This document shows, piece by piece, positions 10,170-20,300 of a stretch of DNA of 64,000 nt. The notes under the pieces were generated by a model, which saw only the letters and a list, made by a program, of their open reading frames with translations, ran no database searches and was not told the DNA's origin. Origin of the DNA: Pseudarthrobacter enclensis (GTDB lineage Bacteria; Actinomycetota; Actinomycetes; Actinomycetales; Micrococcaceae); NCBI RefSeq assembly GCF_001457025.1, contig NZ_KQ758605.1, positions 1-64,000 of the forward strand, in the 5' to 3' direction. A program made the position numbers and the translations under genes. The first letter of the stretch is position 1. Every line of letters begins with the position of its first letter.

Positions 10170-11839
10170 CCCCCACCGCCGAGCGATGCCCGCGCTGCCA
10201 CCAGGACATCCGCACGGGCGCCGCGTTCTGCACCTCATGCGGGGCGCCCCTGGCCAACAGGGCCGCCCGCAGCCTCCGGAACCAGGAAGCGGTCCCGGGC
10301 ATCGTCCCGGGGCCGCTGCCGGGCCCCGCACCCGCGCCGTACCCCGGTTTCGAGGTCCGGGCCACGCCCGCGGATGCGCAGCGCCCGCCGATTCCCGGTA
10401 CTATCCCGGTAGTACAAATGCCCCCGGCAGCCGGTGCCGCGGGCATCGCGAACGCGGCAGCAGGGCAGGGGAGCCTTGCCGGTCCGGCAGGGGCGGCCGC
10501 CGCGCCAGGGGGAGGAACAGGAATGGCATCAAACCTTCAGCTTGTCCCGGCAACCGCGGGCAAGCGGCTTGGGGCTGCCGTCCTTGACTGGCTGTTTCCC
10601 GTCGCGGTGCTGGTGGTGACGTTCGCCATCGGTTTTGCCGGGATCACCCGCACCCGCAGCGGCGGGTTCATCATCTACGACACGGCGTCACTGGTGCTGT
10701 TCGGCGGCATCGGGCTGGGCATCAGCCTCGTGTACGCGGCAGTGCTCCTGGGGCTGGAAGCGCGGACCGGGAAGACGCCGGGAAACCTGCTGATGGGCAT
10801 CCGCAGCGCCGACAACGACGGCTACGCCCCCGGCGCCGGCGCCGTCTTCGTGCGCGGCCTGCTCACCGGGGCAGGGGCCCTGCTGACCGTCCTCGCCGCC
10901 GTCCTGGTGGTGGTCTTCAAATGGTTCGACGCGGCGCTGTTCATTCTGGGACCGCTGCTGCTCGTGGCAGCAGCCTGGGCGGTGCTGGTGGTGGTCTCCA
11001 ACACCTGGGACAAGGACCGCAGCCTCCGAGGCTGGCATGACAAGGCCGCCAAGACCCTCGTTTTCGATGTCAAGGCCGGCCGGGACCCCATCACCACCGG
11101 CGGCATCCAGGGTCCGTACAGCTTCGCCCCCCTCGACCTGCCACCGGTCCAGCCGGTGCTGTCGCCGGTGGCCGGGGCGCGTACCGCGCAGGTCATCACC
11201 CCGCAGGCACCCGCCGTGCCAAGCCAGTCAGGCCAGCCTTTCCAGCCCGGCCAGCCCGGAGCCGTCGCGGGACAGCAGCAGTACCGGATGCCCGCCGCAC
11301 CGGCGCCGGTGGTTCCGCAGCCGGCCCCGGCCCCAGGACCCGAGGGGCGGACGATGCCCGGGCAGACCATGTCCTACACGGCGCCGGATTCCTTCGCGCC
11401 GCCCGCCGGAGCAGTGCCGCCCGCGAACGGGCAGCCCGTCCCGCACCACGCGGACGACGACGTCGAGCGCACCCAGGTGCGTCCGGGCACCGCCGGACCT
11501 GCTCCGGTTGCGGTGCTCCGCATCAGGCTCGACGACGGCCGCGACTTCCAGCTCGACCGCAGCGTCCTGGTGGGCCGCAACCCCGTGGGCTCGGCGGGCG
11601 AACAGCATGCGCAGCTCCTCGCCGTCGACGATCCCGGACGGTCCATCTCCAAGACGCACCTGCACCTCCTGACCGATGGCGCGGGCATCTGGGTGACCGA
11701 CCGGAATTCAACCAACGGCAGCGCCGTGACCACCCCCGACGGCCTCCGCACCCCCTTGGCGGCAGGCGTCCCGACTTTCGTTTCCCCAGGCTCCAGCGTC
11801 CACTTCGGCGACCGGACCTTTTACCTAGGACAGGCATGA
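10166..11839 (+). CDS. Zinc ribbon / RDD membrane domain / FHA protein
   Basis: 557 residues with three parts. An N-terminal zinc ribbon has CPRCHQ ... CTSCGAPL. An RDD membrane domain (about 125-310) begins AGKRLGAAVLDWLF and ends near RSLRGWHDKAAKT, as is typical. A Pro/Gln-rich linker leads to a C-terminal FHA domain (about 450-555) with VLVGRNPVG, SISKTHLHL and DRNSTNGS, so the phosphothreonine-binding Arg, Ser, His and Asn are all present. It probably docks phosphorylated partners at the membrane; the kinase encoded four genes later is the obvious source. It overlaps both neighbours by 4 bp. Confidence 0.9.
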   Translation: MTPTAERCPRCHQDIRTGAAFCTSCGAPLANRAARSLRNQEAVPGIVPGPLPGPAPAPYPGFEVRATPADAQRPPIPGTIPVVQMPPAAGAAGIANAAAGQGSLAGPAGAAAAPGGGTGMASNLQLVPATAGKRLGAAVLDWLFPVAVLVVTFAIGFAGITRTRSGGFIIYDTASLVLFGGIGLGISLVYAAVLLGLEARTGKTPGNLLMGIRSADNDGYAPGAGAVFVRGLLTGAGALLTVLAAVLVVVFKWFDAALFILGPLLLVAAAWAVLVVVSNTWDKDRSLRGWHDKAAKTLVFDVKAGRDPITTGGIQGPYSFAPLDLPPVQPVLSPVAGARTAQVITPQAPAVPSQSGQPFQPGQPGAVAGQQQYRMPAAPAPVVPQPAPAPGPEGRTMPGQTMSYTAPDSFAPPAGAVPPANGQPVPHHADDDVERTQVRPGTAGPAPVAVLRIRLDDGRDFQLDRSVLVGRNPVGSAGEQHAQLLAVDDPGRSISKTHLHLLTDGAGIWVTDRNSTNGSAVTTPDGLRTPLAAGVPTFVSPGSSVHFGDRTFYLGQA

Positions 11840-12768
11840 ACCAACAGCCCGCCAGTGTTCCCTCCACCACGCAGCAGGGGACGGGCCTCAGCCTCAGCTG
11901 CGGTTACGGAACGGACCGGGGACTCCGCCGCGAGCTCAACGAGGATTCCTTCATCGCCTCGGACCCCGTCTTCGCCGTCGCTGACGGAATGGGCGGCCAT
12001 GAGGCAGGCGAGATCGCCAGCGGCATGTGCGTCAGGGCGCTGGCAGGCATCCCGCAGATCGCCACGGGGGACCGGAGCATCACGGCCGCGGTCCTGCAGC
12101 AGTACCTGCTGCGCGCTGACAACAGCATCAGGGAAGCCACCGGTGCCCGTGCCGGCACCACCCTCACCGGCGCGGTGGTGGTGGAACAGATGGGCATGCC
12201 GTACTGGCTGGTGATGAACATCGGCGACTCCCGCACCTACCGCCTGAGCCAGGGCAGGTTCGAGCAGATCAGCGTGGACCATTCGGAGGTCCAGGAACTC
12301 GTCGACGCCGGTGAGATCACCCAGCAGCAGGCCACGGTGCATCCCCGCCGGCACGTGGTTACGCGCGCGCTGGGAACCGGGGACGAGACCGAGGCGGACT
12401 ACTGGCTGCTGCCCGTGGAGGAGGGCGACCGCGTCCTGGTCTGCTCGGACGGGCTGACCTCGGAGCTGGCGGACGAACACATCCACCGCATCCTCAGCAC
12501 CGCCGGTACCCCGCAGGACGCCGTGGACGCGCTGATCCAGGCTGCGCTCCGCAGCGGTGGCCGGGACAACATCACGGTCATCGTGGTGGACGCCAGGAAC
12601 GTCATGAACGACGCCGGCGCCGCCACCACAGCGCCCCGCCACGACGCGTCCGCCGAAGACGAGGTGACACTTCCCCGCGGCCAGGCCCCCCAGGCCACCA
12701 CCGGGCCCCTTTCCCAAGAGGAACAGGACGGCCGGGATTCCGAGGACAGCACGGAGGCCCCGCGATGA
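11836..12768 (+). CDS. PP2C-family Ser/Thr protein phosphatase
   Basis: 310 residues. Metal-dependent PP2C motifs are all visible: DRGLRRELNEDSF, VADGMGGHEAGE, ARAGTTLTGA, MNIGDSRTYRL, VCSDGLTSEL and GGRDNITVIVVDA. There is no membrane segment, so it should act in the cytosol, removing phosphate from targets of the linked kinase. It is the PstP/PrpC-type partner of that kinase and overlaps both neighbours by 4 bp. The C-terminal 50 residues are low complexity. Confidence 0.95.
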   Translation: MNQQPASVPSTTQQGTGLSLSCGYGTDRGLRRELNEDSFIASDPVFAVADGMGGHEAGEIASGMCVRALAGIPQIATGDRSITAAVLQQYLLRADNSIREATGARAGTTLTGAVVVEQMGMPYWLVMNIGDSRTYRLSQGRFEQISVDHSEVQELVDAGEITQQQATVHPRRHVVTRALGTGDETEADYWLLPVEEGDRVLVCSDGLTSELADEHIHRILSTAGTPQDAVDALIQAALRSGGRDNITVIVVDARNVMNDAGAATTAPRHDASAEDEVTLPRGQAPQATTGPLSQEEQDGRDSEDSTEAPR

Positions 12769-14813
12769 CCGGCGCCAGCTACGTCCCGGGCGACTGGCTG
12801 GGCATTGTCCGGTCCCGCACGGCCGTTGTCCTCGGCCCGGACACGGCACCCGGCCTGGCGGAAGAAGTGTGGAACCTCCTGGCCGGAAAGCCGGAAGTCT
12901 ACGAAGTGCTGCAGGCCATCACGGGCAGCGCCGGCGGCAACCTCTCCCGCATCCCGCCGTTTGCCATCCTGGATTTCACCGGCCCCCTGCGGGTGTTCCT
13001 GCGCGGGACACTGGAACTGTCCGTCGATACCCCGGACGGGACCGTAGACCTGGACGGCCGCGACGTCACCACCTGGAGCGAGCGGAGCTTTGCCGCGCCG
13101 GGCGCCGGTACGTTGTCCATTCCCGGCGCCGGTACCGGCAGCCGGCTGCCGCTGCGGCTGGCTGAGGGCATGGTCCTGCTGCAGTCGCTGCACCTGGGTG
13201 CCGACCTGGGCCACGGCGCCCTCGAGGCCCCTGCTGCAGGCGCCGGTGCCGCGGCACCCGTCGGCAGCGTGCCTGGGGAAAGAGAGCCCGCGGACAGCGT
13301 GCCCGACGAGGGTGGGACCGACCACGACGGCCCGGACGGTACAGCATCCTCTGCGGACATGCCCGCCGGGGAGGTGCAGGCGGACGCGCCCGCTGCCGCT
13401 GAACCCGTGGCGGCCGTTGCCGTGGATTCCTCCGGCGTGGCCGAGGTGGTCCCCGACCAGCCGTCCGAAGCAACCATCGCCCCCGGGCCGGCAGAAGTGT
13501 CCGTCGAGACCGTCTACGCGGTTCTCGACGAGGACGGCGAATACCTGGACGGGACGCCACCGGGCTCCAACGATGCCGGAGCCGGCCGCCCCGGAACCGG
13601 CTCCGCAACCGGTGCGGACACGCCGGACGCAGCGGACGGCGGGGCGTCCGACTCCGACTTGGCTGATTCCACTGCCTCCGAACCGGGCGCCCCTGCACCG
13701 GGCATCGACGGCCAGGAGCCAGCTGATTCCCGCGCCGCCGGGACCGGCACACACGGTACAGGCGTTCCGGCCGCGGACGTTCCCGGGGAAGCCGATGCTG
13801 CCCCGGCGATTGATCAGACCAGCTCGTACGACCACCTCTGGGAACGCACCGTCATGCGCAACATCGAGGACGCAGCCGTCCGCGAAGATCCGGAGGACCA
13901 GCAGCAGGAGGCGCCCGCCCTCGCCGCGCCCGCCCCGCAGGCTGCCCTGGAGGCGGCCGACGCTGTGGCCGCCCCCGACCACCACGCTGCGGACGGTAGG
14001 CCGGCGGATCAGGAGGCCGACGCGGAACCAGCCCCGGAAGCCGCCCGGCCCGCTACTGGCCTGCTGATCGAGTCCGTTCCGTGGCGTACCGGGGGAGGGG
14101 CCGGCACCCCGGAACCGCCTGCCCCGTTCACGCCCTCGCCTCCGCCGTTCACGCCTGCCCCGGCGGCGCCCGCACCGGCGACCCCGCCGCAGGCGCCGGC
14201 CGCGGCTTCACCGGCATCGCCTCCCGCAACACCTGCGGCCTTCGACGACGACCACGACGGGCAGACCGTTATGAAGAGCAGCGTTGCCGGAGCCGGCGGG
14301 CAGGGTGCACCGTCTGCCGGTCCCGGCGCCGCACCGCAGGCCAACCCGGCCGCCGGACCGCTTGTCCTGGCCCGGGTCTGCCCCCAGGGTCACGCCAACC
14401 CGCCCATCCGGTCGGCCTGCACCGCCTGCGGAGCGCCCCTGCCCCAGGATGCCGTCCAGGTGGCACGCCCCCGCCTGGGCCGGATGCGTCTGTCCACCGG
14501 AGAACTCCTTGACCTCGACCAGTCCCTGGTCATCGGCCGCCAGCCCTCCGTTTCCAGGGTCCAGGGAGGGGTCATGCCCCGCCTGGTCCAGGTGCCCAGC
14601 CCGGGCGGCGACATCTCCCGGTCCCATGTGGAGGTGCGGCTCGAGGGCTGGCACGTCATGCTCTGCGACCTGAAGGCAACCAACGGCACAGTCCTGGTCC
14701 GCGAAGGCCAGCCGCCGCGAAGGCTTGCCCAGAACGAGATGGCCATCCTGCTGGACGGCGACATCGCCGAACTGGGCGACAACATCTCGCTGCGTTTTGA
14801 GGAGATTCCTTGA
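12765..14813 (+). CDS. FHA protein with zinc ribbon and long disordered middle
   Basis: 682 residues. The N-terminal 150 residues form a folded domain I cannot name. Residues about 150-520 are Ala/Pro/Asp/Glu-rich and probably disordered, with short Thr-containing islands (HLWERTVMRNIEDA, DDDHDGQTVMKSSV) that look like possible phospho-sites. A zinc ribbon (CPQGHANPPIRSACTACGAP) resembles the one in the RDD/FHA protein. The C-terminal FHA domain has VIGRQPSVS, DISRSHVEVR and DLKATNGTVL. It overlaps the phosphatase and kinase genes by 4 bp, which suggests a scaffold within one phospho-signalling complex. Confidence 0.85.
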   Translation: MTGASYVPGDWLGIVRSRTAVVLGPDTAPGLAEEVWNLLAGKPEVYEVLQAITGSAGGNLSRIPPFAILDFTGPLRVFLRGTLELSVDTPDGTVDLDGRDVTTWSERSFAAPGAGTLSIPGAGTGSRLPLRLAEGMVLLQSLHLGADLGHGALEAPAAGAGAAAPVGSVPGEREPADSVPDEGGTDHDGPDGTASSADMPAGEVQADAPAAAEPVAAVAVDSSGVAEVVPDQPSEATIAPGPAEVSVETVYAVLDEDGEYLDGTPPGSNDAGAGRPGTGSATGADTPDAADGGASDSDLADSTASEPGAPAPGIDGQEPADSRAAGTGTHGTGVPAADVPGEADAAPAIDQTSSYDHLWERTVMRNIEDAAVREDPEDQQQEAPALAAPAPQAALEAADAVAAPDHHAADGRPADQEADAEPAPEAARPATGLLIESVPWRTGGGAGTPEPPAPFTPSPPPFTPAPAAPAPATPPQAPAAASPASPPATPAAFDDDHDGQTVMKSSVAGAGGQGAPSAGPGAAPQANPAAGPLVLARVCPQGHANPPIRSACTACGAPLPQDAVQVARPRLGRMRLSTGELLDLDQSLVIGRQPSVSRVQGGVMPRLVQVPSPGGDISRSHVEVRLEGWHVMLCDLKATNGTVLVREGQPPRRLAQNEMAILLDGDIAELGDNISLRFEEIP

Positions 14814-16594
14814 GTTCCAAACGGCCGGTAGCGCCGCCGCCCCGCATCCCGGGGTTCACTTACATCAGCCTGCTCGGCTCCGGCGGGTTCTCCGACGTCT
14901 ACCTCTACGAACAGGACCGGCCCCGCCGGAAGGTGGCCGTCAAGGTCCTGCTCTCGGACCTGAAAACCGAAGGCGCACGCCGCCGCTTCGAGTCCGAGGC
15001 CAACCTGATGGCCCAGTTGTCCTCCCACCCCTACATCGTCACCATCTTCGAGGCAGAGGTCACCGACGACGGGCACTCCTACCTCGCCATGGAGTACTGC
15101 TCCCGGCCCAGCCTGGACGTCCGCTACCGCCGCCAGCGTTTCAGCGTGGACGAGGTCCTGGCCGTCGGCATCCAGGTGGCTTCCGCCGTCGAAACCGCGC
15201 ACCGGGCCGGCATCGCGCACCGCGACATCAAACCCGCCAACATCCTGGTGACGGACTACAACCGGCCGGCGCTGACGGACTTCGGCATCTCCGGGACCCT
15301 GGCCGGGGACAGCGATGACGACTCCGGCATGTCCATACCCTGGTCCCCGCCCGAACAGTTCCGTGACGGCAACGTGGACGGCGTCATGGTGGATGTCTGG
15401 GCGCTCGGAGCGACGCTCTACACGCTGCTGGCCGGCCGGTCCCCGTTCGTGATGCCTGGAGCGGACAACTCGCAGCGCGAACTCATCAACAGGATCAGCA
15501 ACACGCCGTTGCCGCGCCTGGGCCGGGCGGACGTGCCCGAATCCCTGGAACTGGCACTGGCCACCGCCATGGCCAAGTCACCGCAGTCACGGTACTCCTC
15601 CGCGCACGCGTTTGCCCTTGCCCTGCAGCGCATCCAGGCCGAACTCAACCTCTCCGTCACCCCTTTCGAGGTCCTCGAAGAACCTCACCAGGAGGAGAGC
15701 CACCCTGACGAGGGCACGGAGGAGACCCGGGTCCGGAGCATCGCCTCCATCGACCCTGAACGGACCGGCAGCGCCCCCACCTTTCCGGCACGGACCTGGC
15801 CGCAGGCACCCGGCGCCGGGAACCCCGAAACAGGCAACACCGCCGCCGGCAGCACCGGCACCCGGGCCGGGGCGCCGCCGTCGCGCTTCAGCCCTCCCGC
15901 TGCGGGAAGCTGGCCACCGTCCACGGATGCCGCCCACTCCGCCGCAACCCAGGCGCGCATGTCCGGAAGCGTGTTCGGAAAGGAAGCCTCGGACGGTTCC
16001 GGGCATGAGTGGGCCCAATCCACCGTGCTGCGCGGCAGCGCGGCGGCACCCACCTACGGGGCTCCCGTTGACGCCGCAGACGACGCTCCCACCGGGTCCG
16101 CCGACGCCACCATCCACCGTCCCGCAGCCGTGGAGCAGGAGGGGGAAGCCCCCGCCCAGGACCACGGCAAGCGCAACCTGTGGCTGGCCATCGCGGGCGG
16201 CACCGTGCTGGCCATCGCCGCGGCAGTGGGCATCGTCCTGGCCAACACCGGGGCACAGGCACCCAAGACCGTGGCAACCCAGCAGGTCACCAAGCCGCCG
16301 GCGGACGCCCTGGACAACGGGACAGTCCCCGACGTCGAAGGCCTTGCCGGCAAAGCGGGGACCGACGGCAACGTCTCTTTCACCTGGACCAACCCGCAGC
16401 CCAAGGACGGCGACACGTACAAGTGGCGCGTCTACACCATTGGCGGCGGCGGTGAGTTCCAGTCCGTCGCCCAGCCGCCGGTCCAGGTCAAGGCCAGCCC
16501 CTCCGGCCAGACCTGTTTACAGGTGATGATCGTCCGCAGCGACGGCGCTTTTTCCCCGCTGGAGCAAGGTTCCATCGCCTGCACCGGCCAGTGA
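14810..16594 (+). CDS. Transmembrane Ser/Thr protein kinase with Fn3-like extracellular domain
   Basis: 594 residues. The kinase domain (about 12-275) has the glycine loop LLGSGGFSDVY, Lys45 in VAVKVL, catalytic Asp139 in HRDIKPAN, DFG Asp157 and SPPEQF. An acidic/Pro-rich juxtamembrane region follows, then one membrane helix at about 456-480 and an extracellular domain of about 110 residues. That domain carries no PASTA repeats; it looks Fn3-like, with two cysteines near the end (GQTCLQVM, SIACTG). It is the Pkb2/PknB-type kinase of the cluster, next to its phosphatase and FHA partners. The ATG or in-frame TTG at 14810-14813 couples it to the FHA gene. Confidence 0.95.
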   Translation: MSSKRPVAPPPRIPGFTYISLLGSGGFSDVYLYEQDRPRRKVAVKVLLSDLKTEGARRRFESEANLMAQLSSHPYIVTIFEAEVTDDGHSYLAMEYCSRPSLDVRYRRQRFSVDEVLAVGIQVASAVETAHRAGIAHRDIKPANILVTDYNRPALTDFGISGTLAGDSDDDSGMSIPWSPPEQFRDGNVDGVMVDVWALGATLYTLLAGRSPFVMPGADNSQRELINRISNTPLPRLGRADVPESLELALATAMAKSPQSRYSSAHAFALALQRIQAELNLSVTPFEVLEEPHQEESHPDEGTEETRVRSIASIDPERTGSAPTFPARTWPQAPGAGNPETGNTAAGSTGTRAGAPPSRFSPPAAGSWPPSTDAAHSAATQARMSGSVFGKEASDGSGHEWAQSTVLRGSAAAPTYGAPVDAADDAPTGSADATIHRPAAVEQEGEAPAQDHGKRNLWLAIAGGTVLAIAAAVGIVLANTGAQAPKTVATQQVTKPPADALDNGTVPDVEGLAGKAGTDGNVSFTWTNPQPKDGDTYKWRVYTIGGGGEFQSVAQPPVQVKASPSGQTCLQVMIVRSDGAFSPLEQGSIACTGQ

Positions 16595-16658
16595 CACACC
16601 GTGCGCCGGGCGCCATGCCGGCAACAACATTCTTTTCGCCCTTGAGGAGGCACAGAAC

Positions 16659-17363
16659 ATGGGGGATCTAGCAATAGATTTCTGTGGTGAATGGTACGAG
16701 CCCTCGGATGAGGATGTCTTCAACATCGGACGCGAAGGCGACCTGGAAGTGGACGACAACCCCTACCTGCACCGGCAGTTCCTGCAGGTGGCCCGGTACG
16801 ACGGCATCTGGTGGCTCAGCAACGTGGGCAGCATGCTCTCCGCCACCGTGGCGGACGCCTCCGGCGGCATGCAGGCCTGGTTGGCTCCCGGAGCCCGCAT
16901 CCCGCTGGTGTTCAGCCACACCAACATCATCTTCACCGCAGGGCCCACCACGTATGAATTCGCGGTCCACCTGAAGACCCCGTCCTTCCGCCAGGAATCC
17001 CGGGAAGGGGACAGCAACGGGGACACCACCATCGGCCCGGTGGTCTTCACCGACTCCCAGAAGGCACTAATCGTGGCCTTGGCGGAACCGATGCTCCGCC
17101 GCGAGGGCACCGGGTTCAGCGCCATCCCGTCCTCGGCCGCCGCAGCCAAGACCCTTGGCTGGGCGCTGACCCGCTTCAACCGCAAGCTGGACAACGTCTG
17201 CGACAAGCTGGACCGCGTGGGCGTGGTGGGGCTGCGCGGCGGCGGCGGCAAGCTCGCCACCAACCGGCGCGCCCGGCTCGTGGAACACGCCGTCACCTCG
17301 CACCTGGTGACCGCCGATGACCTGTACCTGCTCGAGAAGATGAGGGGCGTGGACGAAGGATGA
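16659..17363 (+). CDS. Degenerate FHA domain plus winged-helix protein
   Basis: 234 residues, with a strong GAGGAGG ribosome site 9 bases before the ATG. Residues about 15-105 look like an FHA fold (NIGREGDLEVDD, then NPYLHRQFL, WWLSNVGS), but the usual Ser-x-x-His and Asn-Gly signature is not intact, so phosphopeptide binding is doubtful. The C-terminal half (about 125-230: DSQKALIVALAEPML ... LTRFNRKLDNVCDKL) looks like a winged helix. It overlaps the EccC-like ATPase gene by 4 bp and is probably its adaptor. The function is not known to me. Confidence 0.7.
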   Translation: MGDLAIDFCGEWYEPSDEDVFNIGREGDLEVDDNPYLHRQFLQVARYDGIWWLSNVGSMLSATVADASGGMQAWLAPGARIPLVFSHTNIIFTAGPTTYEFAVHLKTPSFRQESREGDSNGDTTIGPVVFTDSQKALIVALAEPMLRREGTGFSAIPSSAAAAKTLGWALTRFNRKLDNVCDKLDRVGVVGLRGGGGKLATNRRARLVEHAVTSHLVTADDLYLLEKMRGVDEG

Positions 17364-20300
17364 GGATCCGGCTGACACTCCGCCGGGAGCCCGCCGAGGC
17401 CAAGGACCTGGCCGTGACCGTGGACGGACTCGCCACCGTGGCGGACATCGCCACCGTGCTGTGGGCCGCCGACCCGGACCGCAAGGGACTTCCCGCCCCG
17501 GAGAACCTGTCGCTGCGCATCGACGAAGCCTTCGTGGGCGGCGGCATCAGCGGCAACGTCCTGGACCGCGAGGACAACCTCCTGGAATCCGGCCTGCGCC
17601 CGGGCTCCGTGGTCTCGCTCGCCCAGGTGAGCAGCCAGTTCCACGACGCAGGGGGCAACCGCGGGCCCGCGGCGGCGACCCTGCGCGTGTTGTCCGGGCC
17701 CGACGTCGGCAAGGAATTTTCGCTGCCCACCGGCACCAGCTACATCGGCCGGGACCGGGACGTGGACATCCGGCTCACGGACCCGCTGACGTCCAAGCGG
17801 CACGCCCGCATCACGGTGGCCGAAGGCGTGGAGATCGTGGACACGAACTCCGCCAACGGCCTGCTGATGGACGGCCTGCCCGTCACCCGCGCCCGGCTGA
17901 ACTCGTCCGACACCGTCACCCTGGGCGACACCACCGTCACGGTGGTGCCGCTGGGGCACAACCGCGCGGCAGCACCGACGTCGCCCCTGGTGGACTTCAA
18001 CCGGTCCCCGCGCGTCGTTCCCCGCTTCGAGGAACCCAAGCGCGTGGTGCCCTCCGGCCCCAAGCGGCCCGAGGACCATCCCTTCCCGTACATCATGCTG
18101 ATCGCGCCGCTGATGATGGGCGCCGTCATTTTTGCCATCACCCGCAACCCGCTCTCGGTGATCTTCATGATGATGATGCCGCTGTTCATCATCGGGCACT
18201 ATGTGGACCAAAAGATGCGCAACCGGCGCCAGCAAAAGGAAGGCCACAAGCACTTCCGTGCCTCCATGGCTGCCTTCCGGGAGGACATCACCGAGCTGCA
18301 AAAGGTTGAACGGGCCGTCCGGCTGCAGGAGGCGCCGTCCGTCAACGACACGGTGGACGCCATCTACAAGCTCGGCCCGCTGCTGTGGACGCACCGGCCG
18401 GAGCACAAGTCCTTCCTGGGGCTGCGGTTCGGCCTGGGCACCGCCCCGTCCCGCGTCCGGCTTGAAGAGCCCTCCAACAACGACACCGAGGTCCAGTACG
18501 CCCGCGAAATCCAGGACTGCCTGAAGCAGTTCCGGGAGATCGAGGGGGTCCCGGTGGTTTCCCAGCTGCGCACCTCCGGGTCCCTCGGCATTGCCGGGGC
18601 CCGCGGCCTGGTGGATGACGTTGCCCGCGGCATGGTCCTCCAGCTGGTGGGCCTGCATTCTCCCGCCGAGGTGGTGCTCACGGCCATCACCTCCGCCCAG
18701 TCCCGGGAACGCTGGGACTGGCTCCAGTGGCTGCCGCACGTCGGCTCCGGCCACAGCCCGCTGTCTGGCGACCACCTGGCGGCAGGTTCCGCCGGCGGCT
18801 CCTCGCTGCTGGCCCGGCTCGAGGACCTGCTCGACGCGCGGGAGGCCGCGGTCAAGCGCCGGGCGCCGGAGCTGCGCCAGGAGATGGACCCGGCCAAGCA
18901 CGAACTCGAAGAGCCCGTCCTGCCCGCGGTGCTGCTGATCGTGGAAGACGATGCTCCGGTTGACCGCGGGCGCCTCACCCGGCTCGCCGAACGCGGACCG
19001 GACTCGGGCGTCCACGTCCTGTGGGTGGCCACGGACATCCAGTCGCTCCCTGCCGCCTGCCGCGACTTCATGGTGGTGGACGGGGACCACGGCACCACCA
19101 CCGGCCAGGTCCGGCTGGGCCGGCACACCTATCCGGTCAGCTGCGAAAGCGTCGACGCCGAACTTGCCGGGCAGCTGGCACGGATGCTCGCACCGGTGGT
19201 GGACGTGGGCAAGCCCGTCAACGACGATTCCGACCTTCCCCGCGCCGTGTCCTACGCGACGCTGATCGGCAAGGACTTCCTGGACAACCCGCAGGCAGTG
19301 GCCGAGCGCTGGTCCGAGAACAACTCAGTGCACTCCACCGCCGTTCCCAACCGCAAGGACAACGGCACCCTGCGCGCCCTGGTGGGGTCCAAGGGCGTCG
19401 AACCGCTGTACCTGGACCTGAAGAACGAGGGCCCGCATGCCTTGGTGGGCGGCACCACCGGTGCCGGCAAGTCCGAGTTCCTGCAGTCCTGGGTCATGGG
19501 CATGGCCTCCGCCTACAGCCCGGACCGGGTCAGCTTCCTGTTCGTGGACTACAAGGGCGGCGCCGCCTTCGCGGACTGCATCAACCTGCCGCACACCGTG
19601 GGGCTGGTCACCGACCTGTCCCCGCACCTGGTGCGGCGTGCCCTGACATCGCTGCGCGCCGAACTGCACCACCGCGAACAGCTGCTCAACCGCAAGAAGG
19701 CCAAGGACCTGTTGGCGCTGCAGCGCGAAGCGGACCCTGAAGCGCCCCCGTACCTGATCATCATCGTGGACGAATTCGCCGCCCTGGCCAACGAGGTGCC
19801 CGAATTCGTGGACGGCGTGGTGGACGTGGCAGCCCGGGGCCGTTCCCTGGGCCTGCACCTGATTCTCGCCACCCAGCGGCCCGCCGGCGTCATCAAGGAC
19901 AGCCTGCGCGCCAACACCAACCTCCGGGTGGCGCTGCGAATGGCCGATGAGGACGACGCCACCGACATCCTGGGCGTTCCCGATGCCGCCTACTTCGACC
20001 CGGGCATCCCCGGCCGCGGCGCCGCCAAGACGGGGCCCGGCCGGATCCAGGGCTTCCAGACCGGCTACGCCGGCGGCTGGACCACGGACAAGCCGCAGCG
20101 GCCACAGATCGACATCGTGGAAATGGCGTTCGGCTCCGGCGCGAGCTGGGAGGCGCCGGCCCCGGAGAAACCGGTCTCGGCCGAACCTGCTGGCCCGAAC
20201 GACATTGCCCGGATGACCGCCAACATCGTCCGGGCCGCCGACACCCTGGCCATCGCCCCGCCGCGGAAGCCGTGGCTGGACGAACTGGCCAAGACCTACG

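Noticed and set aside
14810..16594. PASTA repeats on the kinase
   Set aside because: The extracellular part is a single domain of about 110 residues with Fn3-like strands and two cysteines; no PASTA pattern is seen.
16763..19126. A 787-codon minus-strand ORF opposite the EccC-like gene
   Set aside because: Shadow of the strongly supported plus-strand gene; no recognisable domains.
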